A stretch of 5,024 nucleotides of DNA from an uncultured Sphingosinicella sp. (GTDB lineage: Bacteria > Pseudomonadota > Alphaproteobacteria > Sphingomonadales > Sphingomonadaceae): positions 1 to 5,024 of the forward strand of contig CAMPIH010000162.1 in assembly GCA_946886275.1 (NCBI GenBank), read 5' to 3'. Position numbers and translations under genes: made by a program. The notes beneath the pieces were generated by a model. It worked only from the letters and a program-made list of their open reading frames with translations. It had not been told where the DNA came from and ran no database searches. This document shows positions 1-5,024 of the stretch, one piece after another (positions within the stretch are counted from its first letter, which is position 1; every line of letters starts with the position of its first letter).

Positions 1-1122
1 ATCACCGTCGAGGAGGCCAAGGGCCTCGAGTTCGAGCTCGACGTCGTCGAAGGCATGCAGTTCGACCGCGGCTATCTGTCGCCTTACTTCATCACCAATC
101 CGGAGAAGATGCAGGTCGAGCTCAGCGACCCCTACATCCTGATCCACGAGAAGAAGCTCTCCAATCTTCAGGCGATGCTTCCGATCCTCGAGGCGGTGGT
201 CCAGTCCGGCCGTCCGCTCCTCATCATCGCCGAGGACATCGAGGGCGAGGCTCTCGCCACGCTCGTCGTCAACAAGCTGCGCGGCGGCCTCAAGGTCGCG
301 GCCGTCAAGGCGCCGGGCTTCGGCGATCGCCGCAAGGCGATGCTCCAGGACATCGCGATCCTGACCGGCGGCGAGATGATCAGCGAGGATCTCGGCATCA
401 AGCTCGAGAGCGTCACCCTGAACATGCTCGGCCAGGCCAAGCGGGTCACGATCGACAAGGACAATACGACGATCGTCGACGGCGCGGGTGAATCCGACCA
501 GATCAAGGGCCGGGTCGAGTCGATCCGTCAGCAGATCGAGATCACGACGTCGGATTATGATCGCGAAAAGCTCCAGGAGCGGCTCGCGAAGCTGGCCGGC
601 GGGGTCGCCGTGATCAAGGTCGGCGGCTCGTCCGAGATCGAGGTGAAGGAGCGCAAGGACCGCGTCGACGACGCGCTCCACGCGACCCGCGCCGCGGTCG
701 AAGAGGGCATCGTCCCCGGTGGCGGTACCGCCCTGCTCTATGCCACCAAGGCGCTCCAGGGCATCACCGGCGCCAATGACGACCAGACTCGCGGCATTGA
801 CATCGTTCGCCGCGCGCTCCAGTCGCCGATCCGCCAGATCGCCGAGAATGCCGGCCATGACGGCGCCGTCGTCGCCGGCAAGCTGATCGACGGCGAGGAC
901 CAGACGATCGGCTTCAACGCCCAGACCGAGGTTTACGAGAATCTCGTCCAGTCGGGCGTGATCGATCCGACCAAGGTCGTCCGGACCGCGCTTCAGGACG
1001 CCGCCAGCGTCGCCGGCCTTCTCATCACCACCGAAGCGGCGGTGAGCGAGCAGCCCGAAGACAAGGCGCCGGCCGGAATGCCGGGCGGCGGCATGGGCGG
1101 AATGGGCGGAATGGACTTCTAG
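1..1122 (+). CDS. groEL: Chaperonin GroEL (Hsp60), C-terminal part; 5' end outside the window
   Basis: This is the large subunit of the cytosolic GroEL-GroES chaperonin, which folds proteins in an ATP-driven double ring. The frame is open from base 1 and gives 373 residues; by alignment from memory, residue 1 matches about E. coli residue 175, so the equatorial N-terminus and part of the intermediate domain are missing. The apical domain is intact: Y25, Y29 and F30 (GYLSPYF) match substrate-binding Y199, Y203 and F204, followed by the conserved blocks [19 protein letters not shown] and [17 protein letters not shown]. The catalytic aspartate (E. coli D398) is D224 in [15 protein letters not shown], followed by the PGGG nucleotide-site turn. 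The tail is the usual Gly-Gly-Met repeat ending MDF, as in alphaproteobacteria. The M at base 55 is internal, not a start. groES would be expected upstream but cannot be seen. Identity is certain; which paralogue it is cannot be told. Confidence 0.98.
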   Translation: MTVEEAKGLEFELDVVEGMQFDRGYLSPYFITNPEKMQVELSDPYILIHEKKLSNLQAMLPILEAVVQSGRPLLIIAEDIEGEALATLVVNKLRGGLKVAAVKAPGFGDRRKAMLQDIAILTGGEMISEDLGIKLESVTLNMLGQAKRVTIDKDNTTIVDGAGESDQIKGRVESIRQQIEITTSDYDREKLQERLAKLAGGVAVIKVGGSSEIEVKERKDRVDDALHATRAAVEEGIVPGGGTALLYATKALQGITGANDDQTRGIDIVRRALQSPIRQIAENAGHDGAVVAGKLIDGEDQTIGFNAQTEVYENLVQSGVIDPTKVVRTALQDAASVAGLLITTEAAVSEQPEDKAPAGMPGGGMGGMGGMDF

Positions 1123-1148
1123 GGTCCGACCAGCCACTTGACGACAGG

Positions 1149-1181
1149 AAGGGCCGGGAGCGATCCCGGCCCTTTCTTTTT
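1149..1181 (+). terminator. Intrinsic terminator of groEL
   Basis: A perfect inverted repeat of 11 bases (AAGGGCCGGGA, 1149-1159) pairs with 1164-1174 around a GCGA tetraloop of the GNRA type. It runs into a T-rich tract (1173-1181, one C in nine). It starts 26 bases after the groEL stop codon, so groEL is the last gene of its transcript and the small downstream gene needs its own promoter or read-through. Confidence 0.93.
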
Positions 1182-1264
1182 GCGATCATCTGCGTGGGAA
1201 TCGGTCTGTTGGCAAAGCCAACTCAGTTTATGGCCGAAGGTGGCCAATGGCGTAAAATGGCGAG

Positions 1265-1510
1265 GTGGCCCTCTTCTTCTTCGACACACGCGACAATCAC
1301 GATTTCATCCAGGATGATGTCGGCCTGGAACTGCCGGACCTCGAAGCCGTGAAGAGCCAGGCGGCCGCCTCGCTGGCGGAGCTGGCGAAGGACGTTCTGC
1401 CCTCCAGCCTCAAAAGAGAGCTCGCGGTAGAGGTTCGGGACGAGACGCAGCCGGTGCTTCGGGCGGTCCTGACCTTCGAAGCGATCATCCTCGTCGCCGC
1501 CGCTGCTTGA
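1265..1510 (+). CDS. Small DUF6894-like protein of unknown function, 81 aa
   Basis: The function is unknown. The protein resembles the DUF6894 family of short (about 75-90 aa) proteins common in rhizobia and sphingomonads. Visible hallmarks are an N-terminal strand rich in Phe followed by Asp (F4-F5-F6-D7), an acidic turn D17-D18-x-G20-x-E22, the block P24-D25-L26-E27-A28, an Ala/Leu-rich helix (about 29-50), and a C-terminal pair of strands (about 53-75). The start is GTG at 1265. An in-frame TAA at 1253-1255 leaves no earlier in-frame start, and no ATG follows near the conserved N-terminus. No good Shine-Dalgarno sequence precedes it, so translation may be weak. It has no signal peptide or membrane segment. 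It lies alone between the groEL terminator and the convergent lipoprotein gene. The family call comes from pattern recognition, not a search. Confidence 0.72.
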   Translation: MALFFFDTRDNHDFIQDDVGLELPDLEAVKSQAAASLAELAKDVLPSSLKRELAVEVRDETQPVLRAVLTFEAIILVAAAA

Positions 1511-1588
1511 TCCGCTTCTGTTACCGACCTTCTTCAGCCGCTGCCGCCGAGTTTTCGGGCGGCGTCTTCGAGCCTGTCGGATCGACCT

Positions 1589-1819
1589 TTAGTCGCCGCT
1601 TCCGTTGATTCCTTGCCCGTCCGGGTTTTCCGGCGCGGCCTCGATCTCATTCACGTCGTCGGACCCGGTCGGCGGCGGCAAGGGAATTTCCTTGTCGAGG
1701 CGGTCGGCGATATTCTCGAGCCGCTGCCGCTCGTCGTCGGTGAGGACGCCTTCATCTTCCTCGCCGCCGCAGCCGGCGATGAGGCCAAGTGCCAATAAGG
1801 CGACGCCGATCTTCCTCAT
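1589..1819 (-). CDS. Small acidic lipoprotein, 76 aa, function unknown
   Basis: A predicted lipoprotein of unknown function. It begins with a short basic N-region (M-R-K), a hydrophobic core (residues 4-15) and a clear lipobox I14-A15-G16-C17, so it should be processed by signal peptidase II and lipid-anchored at Cys17. The mature part is about 60 residues: Gly/Glu/Asp-rich at first (GGEEDEG), then a charged helix-like segment LTDDERQRLENIADRLDKE (about 27-45), then a Pro/Asn/Gly-rich tail that looks disordered. The ATG at 1819 is preferred over an upstream in-frame start at 1888 because it has an AGGAGG Shine-Dalgarno five bases away and places the signal peptide at the N-terminus. Without a lysine or arginine at +2 the protein probably goes to the outer membrane, though that rule is weaker outside enterics. 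It converges with the DUF6894-like gene and has no obvious terminator of its own. Confidence 0.82.
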   Translation of the reverse strand: MRKIGVALLALGLIAGCGGEEDEGVLTDDERQRLENIADRLDKEIPLPPPTGSDDVNEIEAAPENPDGQGINGSGD

Positions 1820-1824
1820 CCGAT

Positions 1825-1830
1825 CCTCCT
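1825..1830 (-). promoter_or_regulatory. Ribosome binding site of the 76-aa lipoprotein
   Basis: AGGAGG on the minus strand, five bases before the ATG at 1819. This perfect anti-16S match decides the start of the gene: the upstream in-frame start at 1888 would begin inside the preceding terminator hairpin and has no comparable site. Confidence 0.85.
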
Positions 1831-1841
1831 GTCCCCCATTA

Positions 1842-1854
1842 GCGCCTTCGGCGC
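1842..1854. repeat. Short inverted repeat in the lipoprotein leader
   Basis: GCGCC-TTC-GGCGC forms a five-base-pair hairpin with a three-base loop. It is almost identical to the inner part of the neighbouring terminator hairpin (1873-1887, which has one extra T in the loop). It has no adjacent T tract on either strand, so it is not itself a terminator. It lies 22 bases upstream of the lipoprotein ATG. Confidence 0.5.
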
Positions 1855-1860
1855 ACATAG

Positions 1861-1895
1861 AAAAAGGGCCGCGCGCCTTTCGGCGCACGGCCCTT
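1861..1895 (-). terminator. Strong intrinsic terminator of the 85-aa lipoprotein gene
   Basis: On the minus strand a 14-base-pair stem (1882-1895 with 1864-1877, a single G-T wobble) closes on a GAAA tetraloop and is followed by five T residues (bases 1865-1861). It starts 22 bases after the TAA of the 1917-2174 gene. The plus-strand side lacks a T tract, so it acts mainly in the minus direction. The next minus-strand gene starts only 42 bases beyond it and so depends on read-through or a promoter in or before the hairpin. Confidence 0.92.
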
Positions 1896-1902
1896 CCTCT
1901 TC

Positions 1903-1918
1903 AAGCTGAAAACAGCTT
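1903..1918. repeat. Small hairpin overlapping the lipoprotein stop codon
   Basis: AAGCTG-AAAA-CAGCTT is a perfect six-base-pair inverted repeat with a four-base loop. It overlaps the TAA of the 85-aa lipoprotein gene (1917-1919) and sits seven bases before the main terminator stem, so the transcript end would carry two tandem hairpins. It may protect the 3' end of the mRNA or may be incidental. Confidence 0.5.
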
Positions 1919-2174
1919 ATTCGCCGGTGGCGTTCTCGACGGCTTCACCGGTCGCTTCGGCGGCGTTCTCGATCGCTTCGCCGGCCTGATCGGTCAGGTT
2001 GGCGGCGGCGTCGAGCGCGTTCTCGGCGGCTTCCGAAGCGTTGACGTCGAGGTCGGCTTCGTTGGCGGTGGCTTCGACTTCGTTGCTGGCTTCCGTGGCT
2101 TCATTCTCGGCGGCCTGGCAGGCGGCGAGGCTGAGCGCGGAAACGGCGGCGAGGGTGAGAGCGATCTTCTTCAC
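1917..2174 (-). CDS. Low-complexity Ala/Glu/Asn-rich lipoprotein, 85 aa
   Basis: A predicted lipoprotein of unknown function. The signal peptide is typical: basic M-K-K, hydrophobic residues 4-15, and lipobox L16-A17-A18-C19. The mature part (about 66 residues) is almost entirely Ala, Glu, Asn, Asp and Thr, strongly acidic, with no Lys, Arg, aromatic residue or second Cys. Its end holds an 11-residue repeat, GEAIENAAEAT (65-75) followed by GEAVENATGE (76-85), and the DNA repeats GGCGTTCTCGA with a 33-base period (1929 and 1962). The composition suggests a long helix or a disordered tether lying under the outer membrane. Short lipoproteins of this kind are frequent in sphingomonads and are often left as hypothetical. 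The start is GTG with GAAGGA eight bases upstream. It is monocistronic to judge by its terminator, and divergent from sahR. Confidence 0.82.
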   Translation of the reverse strand: MKKIALTLAAVSALSLAACQAAENEATEASNEVEATANEADLDVNASEAAENALDAAANLTDQAGEAIENAAEATGEAVENATGE

Positions 2175-2182
2175 GGTTCGTA

Positions 2183-2188
2183 TCCTTC
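2183..2188 (-). promoter_or_regulatory. Ribosome binding site for the GTG start of the 85-aa lipoprotein
   Basis: GAAGGA on the minus strand lies eight bases before the GTG at 2174. It supports the non-ATG start, which is also demanded by the signal peptide beginning M-K-K at this codon. Confidence 0.75.
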
Positions 2189-2332
2189 AATCAGTTGCGA
2201 GGTCTTGTTCTCGCCAGAGTCCCGAATAGCCTTTTCGGGCGCCTCCCCGGACTTCCGACGAAGGGCCGTTTGTATGGGAAGTGAAAGTCCGAGTCCAGAG
2301 TTTCTCTACCATCCTAGTAGTCAAAGCCTCGC
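2189..2332. other. Divergent intergenic region
   Basis: No gene is seen here. It must hold the promoter of the minus-strand lipoprotein gene, but I could not pick a convincing -35/-10 pair. The one structure seen is an inverted repeat CCCGAA...TTCGGG (2221-2226 with 2234-2239, seven-base loop) without a T tract on either strand, so it is not an obvious terminator. Confidence 0.4.
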
Positions 2333-2360
2333 TTGACCGATATAAAGATATCTTTATATC
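2333..2360 (+). promoter_or_regulatory. Putative promoter of the sahR-metF-metH operon
   Basis: TTGACC (2333-2338) is a five-of-six match to the sigma-70 -35 box, and TATATC (2355-2360) is a four-of-six -10 box at 16-base spacing. Transcription would then start at about 2366-2368, on the sahR ATG itself. An alternative -10, TATAAA (2341-2346, five of six), has no good -35 box and would give a leader of about 15 bases. In both readings the palindrome covers the core promoter. Prediction by eye only. Confidence 0.5.
2339..2360. promoter_or_regulatory. Probable SahR operator: perfect 22-base palindrome
   Basis: The half site GATATAAAGAT (2339-2349) is followed directly by its exact reverse complement (2350-2360). 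An AT-rich perfect palindrome of this length is striking in such GC-rich DNA, and it lies seven bases before the start of an ArsR-type regulator gene. ArsR-family dimers bind this kind of symmetrical site. Its position between and over the -35 and -10 boxes implies repression by blocking RNA polymerase, and the adjacent gene implies autoregulation. From memory, AT-rich sites of this kind are associated with SahR in alphaproteobacteria, but I could not compare with a motif collection. Confidence 0.85.
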
Positions 2361-2367
2361 CGCAAAT

Positions 2368-3324
2368 ATGGCCGATACGCCCAAGATTTTCGCCGCCTTG
2401 GCCGATCCTACCCGGTTGCGCATCCTGATGCTGCTCCGGGCGATGGAGCTCTCGGTGGGCGAGATCGCCCAGGTGCTCGGCCAGAGCCAGCCGCGAGTCT
2501 CCCGCCACGTCAAGATCCTCATCGACGCCGGTCTTGCCGAGCGCCGCAAGGAGGGAAGCTGGGTGTTCCTGAGCCTTGGCCCCAAGTCCCGTCTCGAGCC
2601 GCTGTTCCAGCTGCTCGAGCGCTGGGAGGAGCTTGACGGCGCCCGCGAGTCGACCGGCGCCGACGGTGCCCGGCTGGCCTCGGTCCGAGCCGACCGAGCC
2701 GCGGCCGCCGAGCGCTATTTCGAGCTGCATGCCAGGGACTGGGACGCGCTTCGATCCCTCCACGTCGCCGAAAGCGAAGTCGAGGCCGCGATCGGCCGAG
2801 CTCTCGCCGATCGCGACATGGGCCGGCTGGTCGACATCGGCACCGGCACCGGCCGGATGATCGAGCTGTTCGGGCGCGAGGCCGAACGGGCGCTCGGCAT
2901 CGATCGCTCGCCGGAAATGCTCCGACTCGCCCGGGTCAAGCTCAGCCAGGCCGGGCTGGACGGCGCCGAGCTTCGTCAGGGCGACATCTATGCTTTGGCG
3001 CTTCCGTCGGGCAGCGCCGAGACCGTGATCATCCACCAGGTTCTCCATTATGCGCAGAATCCGGCGGCGGCGGTGGCCGAGGCCGCCCGCCTTCTCACTC
3101 CGGGAGGGCGGCTGCTCATCGTCGATTTCGCGCCTCACGAGCGCGAGGAGCTTCGCGCCAGCGACGCCCATGCCCGGCTCGGCTTCGCCGACGAGGCGGT
3201 CCTGAAATATATGGAGGAGGCCGGGCTCCAGGGCCGGGTCGTCGAGCATCTCGAAGGCGGACCCTTGACCGTCACTCTCTGGCTCGGCGAGCAGCCGAGC
3301 GAGAAGCTGAAGGTGGTGGCATGA
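2368..3324 (+). CDS. sahR: SahR-type regulator: ArsR HTH fused to a SAM/SAH-binding methyltransferase fold
   Basis: A 318-residue two-domain protein. Residues 1-90 are an ArsR winged helix, with the LADPTRLRIL helix and a recognition helix at about 38-50 (GQSQPRVSRHVKIL). Residues about 110-308 are a class I methyltransferase fold: motif I V155-D-I-G-T-G-T-G162, acidic D179 in GIDRSPEML, GDIYALALPSG (205-215), and LLTPGGRLLIVDF (242-254). The metal-site CxC of classical ArsR proteins is replaced by L28-S-V-G-E, and the whole protein has no cysteine, which argues against metal sensing. In the described SahR family the methylase-like domain senses S-adenosylhomocysteine and the protein represses SAM-cycle genes; placement before metF and metH supports this. 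ATG at 2368 is chosen because the ArsR homology begins there and an upstream start would put the operator in coding sequence. It has no Shine-Dalgarno. It overlaps metF by four bases. A catalytic role for the methyltransferase domain is not excluded. Confidence 0.9.
   Translation: MADTPKIFAALADPTRLRILMLLRAMELSVGEIAQVLGQSQPRVSRHVKILIDAGLAERRKEGSWVFLSLGPKSRLEPLFQLLERWEELDGARESTGADGARLASVRADRAAAAERYFELHARDWDALRSLHVAESEVEAAIGRALADRDMGRLVDIGTGTGRMIELFGREAERALGIDRSPEMLRLARVKLSQAGLDGAELRQGDIYALALPSGSAETVIIHQVLHYAQNPAAAVAEAARLLTPGGRLLIVDFAPHEREELRASDAHARLGFADEAVLKYMEEAGLQGRVVEHLEGGPLTVTLWLGEQPSEKLKVVA
3310..3316 (+). promoter_or_regulatory. Ribosome binding site of metF inside the sahR end
   Basis: AAGGTGG lies four bases before the metF ATG (AAGG seven bases before it), inside the last codons of sahR. 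Together with the ATGA stop/start overlap it fits translational coupling. Confidence 0.6.
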
Positions 3325-4250
3325 CCGCGGCGGCACCGGCTCTGACCCGATCGCCCTTGTTCGAGCATGCGGCGGGCGACATTGCGGTGTCGTTCGAATT
3401 CTTCCCGCCAAAGACGGAGAAGATGGAAGCGACGCTCTGGGAGTCGATCAAGACTCTGGAGCCGCTCGGCCCCCGATTCGTCTCGGTCACCTACGGCGCC
3501 GGCGGATCGACCCGCGAGCGCACCCATTCGACGGTCGAGCGGATCGTTCGCGAGACAGGACTGACTCCGGCGGCGCACCTCACCTGCGTCGCTGCCACCC
3601 GTGACGAGATCGACGAGGTCGCCCGCGGCTATTGGGAAGCCGGCGTCCGCCACATCGTCGCCCTTCGCGGCGATCCGCCCGAACCGGGCACCAGCTTCGT
3701 TCCGCCGGCCGGCGGCTACGCCAATGCCGCCGAGCTGGTCGAAGGAATCAAGCGGGTCGCGCCGTTCGAGGTCTCGGTCGCGGCTTATCCGGAGATCCAC
3801 CCGGATTCGATCACCCGGGCGGCCGATCTCGACAATCTGAAGCGCAAGATCGACGCCGGCGCCGACCGCGCCATCACCCAGTTCTTCTTTTCGCCGGAAT
3901 GTTTCCTTCGATTCCGCGACGAGGCCGCGGCGGCAGGGATTTCCGCCGAGATCGTGCCCGGGATCCTCCCCGTGTCGAACGTCGCCCAGACCCGCAAGTT
4001 CGCGGCCATGTGCGGAGCGACCATCCCCGCCTGGATGGAGCGCCTGTTCGAGGGGCTCGACGATCTGCCCGCGGCCCGGCAGCTGGTCGCCGCCACCATC
4101 GCCGCCGAAATGTGCGCCCAGCTCTATTCGGGCGGCGTCCGCCATTTCCATTTCTACACCTTGAACCGGGCCGAGCTGAGCTACGCGATCTGCCATCTGC
4201 TCGGGCTCCGGCCGACGAAGGAATCCGATGAATATCGCAGAACAGCTTAG
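3321..4250 (+). CDS. metF: 5,10-methylenetetrahydrofolate reductase MetF
   Basis: A cytosolic FAD-dependent TIM-barrel enzyme that reduces 5,10-methylenetetrahydrofolate with NAD(P)H to 5-methyltetrahydrofolate, the methyl donor for methionine synthase. The protein is 309 aa, slightly longer than E. coli MetF (296). Diagnostic blocks are present throughout: [17 protein letters not shown] (24-40), [18 protein letters not shown] (53-70), HLTCVAAT (86-93), [10 protein letters not shown] (111-120), [19 protein letters not shown] (172-190), PGILPVSN (213-220) and [17 protein letters not shown] (276-292). Key residues match E. coli: E26 (E28), D118 (D120), Q187 (Q183), F227 (F223). The extra length is mainly an insertion after RGD (about 119-133), as is usual in alphaproteobacteria, and a short C-terminal extension. 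The ATG at 3321 overlaps the sahR TGA. It should be co-transcribed with sahR and metH and derepressed when S-adenosylhomocysteine accumulates. Confidence 0.97.
   Translation: MTAAAPALTRSPLFEHAAGDIAVSFEFFPPKTEKMEATLWESIKTLEPLGPRFVSVTYGAGGSTRERTHSTVERIVRETGLTPAAHLTCVAATRDEIDEVARGYWEAGVRHIVALRGDPPEPGTSFVPPAGGYANAAELVEGIKRVAPFEVSVAAYPEIHPDSITRAADLDNLKRKIDAGADRAITQFFFSPECFLRFRDEAAAAGISAEIVPGILPVSNVAQTRKFAAMCGATIPAWMERLFEGLDDLPAARQLVAATIAAEMCAQLYSGGVRHFHFYTLNRAELSYAICHLLGLRPTKESDEYRRTA
4217..4222 (+). promoter_or_regulatory. Ribosome binding site of metH inside the metF end
   Basis: GAAGGA lies five bases before the ATG at 4228, within the metF coding sequence. It fixes the metH start despite the 23-base overlap with metF. 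Confidence 0.75.
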
Positions 4251-5024
4251 GGCCGAGGCCGCGAAGCGGATCCTGATCAAGGACGGGGCCTATGGCACCC
4301 AGATCCAGGCCCGCCGCCTCAACGAGGCCGATTATCGCGGCCGGCTCGAGCTCGTCCGCGACCAGAAGGGGAATAACGACCTTCTCAACCTGACCCGTCC
4401 GGAGCTGATCGGCGAGATCGCCAGGGCCTTCGCCGATGCCGGGGCCGACATCCTCGCCACCAACAGCTTCAATGCCAACCGGATCAGCCAGGCCGATTAC
4501 GGCGCCGAGGCTCTGGTCCACGAAATGAACGTCGCCGCCGCCCGGATCATCCGCGAAGTCGCCGATTCCGACGGCAGGCGCCGCTGGGTCGCCGGCGCGC
4601 TCGGCCCGACCAACAAGACCCTGTCCTTGTCACCCAACGTCAACGATCCCGGCTATCGCGAGGTCGATTTCGACACCCTCTCCGACGTCTATGTCGAGCA
4701 GATCGAGGGCCTGGTCGAAGGCGGAGTCGACATCATCCTCATCGAGACGGTGTTCGACACGCTCAACGCCAAGGCGGCGATCCATGCCACCCACCGGGTC
4801 GAGCAGAGCCTGAACCGTCCGCTTCCGATCATGCTGTCGATGACGATCACCGACCTTTCCGGCCGCAATCTGTCGGGCCACAGCATCGAGGCCTTCTGGG
4901 CTTCGGTCCGCCATGCCCGGCCACTTTCGATCGGGCTCAACTGCTCCTTCGGCGCGAGCCAGCTTCGCCCCCACATCGCTGCTTTGGCGGCGATCGCCGA
5001 CACCTTGATCATGGCCTATCCCAA
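4228..5024 (+). CDS. metH: Methionine synthase, homocysteine S-methyltransferase domain; 3' end outside the window
   Basis: The first 265 residues of the homocysteine-binding TIM barrel of cobalamin-dependent methionine synthase, which passes the methyl group of 5-methyltetrahydrofolate through cobalamin to homocysteine. Clear blocks are [13 protein letters not shown] (15-27), [13 protein letters not shown] (47-59), [12 protein letters not shown] (71-82), [19 protein letters not shown] (123-141), [18 protein letters not shown] (167-184) and [14 protein letters not shown] (236-249). C239 corresponds to zinc ligand C247 of E. coli MetH; the other two, in a GGCCGTTP motif, would lie just past the edge. 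The ATG at 4228 aligns with the family N-terminus and has GAAGGA five bases before it; it overlaps metF by 23 bases. The window ends before showing whether this is full-length MetH (about 1,200 aa) or the short homocysteine-methyltransferase half of a split enzyme, known in some alphaproteobacteria. A betaine-type enzyme is less likely given the MetF partner. Confidence 0.93.
   Translation, partial: MNIAEQLRAEAAKRILIKDGAYGTQIQARRLNEADYRGRLELVRDQKGNNDLLNLTRPELIGEIARAFADAGADILATNSFNANRISQADYGAEALVHEMNVAAARIIREVADSDGRRRWVAGALGPTNKTLSLSPNVNDPGYREVDFDTLSDVYVEQIEGLVEGGVDIILIETVFDTLNAKAAIHATHRVEQSLNRPLPIMLSMTITDLSGRNLSGHSIEAFWASVRHARPLSIGLNCSFGASQLRPHIAALAAIADTLIMAYP

Noticed and set aside
55..1122. 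A complete 355-aa protein starting at the ATG at 55
   Set aside because: The frame is open from base 1 with continuous GroEL homology, so the methionine is internal and the gene is cut by the window edge.
1543..1563. Inverted repeat GCCGCC...GGCGGC between the convergent genes as a shared terminator
   Set aside because: The stem is only six bases with a nine-base loop, and there is no T tract on either side.
1820..1888. Extended N-terminus of the 76-aa lipoprotein starting at 1888
   Set aside because: It would start inside the upstream terminator hairpin and bury the signal peptide; the AGGAGG at 1825-1830 supports the ATG at 1819.
2221..2239. Inverted repeat CCCGAA...TTCGGG as a terminator or operator
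   Set aside because: It has no T tract on either strand and no clear relation to a promoter; it may be chance in GC-rich DNA.
1605..2336. Long plus-strand open frame of 243 codons across the lipoprotein region
   Set aside because: It is antisense to two minus-strand genes with clear signal peptides, ribosome binding sites and a terminator; its product is a Gly/Ser/Phe-rich sequence with no recognisable domain, typical of antisense frames in GC-rich DNA.
2281..2367. Extended N-terminus of SahR starting at the GTG at 2281
   Set aside because: The extra 29 residues have no ArsR homology, and the extension would place the operator palindrome and promoter inside the gene.
2314..3411. Minus-strand open frame of 365 codons opposite sahR
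   Set aside because: It mirrors the codon structure of sahR, has no recognisable domain, and runs through the operator palindrome and the sahR/metF junction.
3135..4280. Minus-strand open frame of 381 codons opposite metF
   Set aside because: It is antisense to an unmistakable metF and gives a low-complexity Arg/Gly/Asp-rich product without motifs.
1..5024. Undescribed multi-gene system, mobile element, CRISPR array or RNA gene
   Set aside because: All genes but the three small ones belong to well-known housekeeping or regulatory families; no transposase, integrase, spaced repeats or tRNA-like fold was seen.

Overview
The window is an ordinary stretch of a GC-rich chromosome, most likely from an alphaproteobacterium of the sphingomonad type. 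The grounds are the GroEL tail (Gly-Gly-Met repeats ending in Asp-Phe), a DUF6894-type small protein, small Ala/Glu-rich lipoproteins, and an ArsR-methyltransferase regulator placed in front of metF and metH. Taxonomy is inferred from protein character only; no rRNA or other marker is present.

Layout, left to right. Positions 1-1122 hold the C-terminal two thirds of groEL (+), closed by a strong intrinsic terminator at 1149-1181. A small DUF6894-like protein follows (1265-1510, +). It converges on two short minus-strand lipoprotein genes, 1589-1819 and 1917-2174. The upstream lipoprotein gene (1917-2174) has its own very stable terminator (1861-1895), which separates it from the next one. A 193-base intergenic region (2175-2367) then divides the minus-strand genes from a plus-strand operon that runs off the right edge: an ArsR-HTH/methyltransferase-fold regulator (2368-3324, matching SahR), metF (3321-4250) and the start of metH (4228 to the edge). 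The operon genes overlap by 4 and 23 bases.

The operon is the most informative part. MetF makes 5-methyltetrahydrofolate, and MetH uses it to methylate homocysteine, so two consecutive steps of the methionine/SAM cycle are co-transcribed with their probable regulator. A perfect 22-base AT-rich palindrome (2339-2360) lies immediately upstream of the regulator's start and overlaps the likely promoter. The simplest reading is an autoregulated operon: SahR represses by blocking the promoter, and S-adenosylhomocysteine bound in the methyltransferase-like domain releases it. SahR control of SAM-cycle genes is already described in Proteobacteria, so this is a clear local instance, not a new system.

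I found no mobile element, CRISPR array, tRNA or rRNA, and no sign of an undescribed defence or biosynthetic system. The least understood content is the pair of small lipoproteins, one of them an 85-residue low-complexity protein with an 11-residue repeat.
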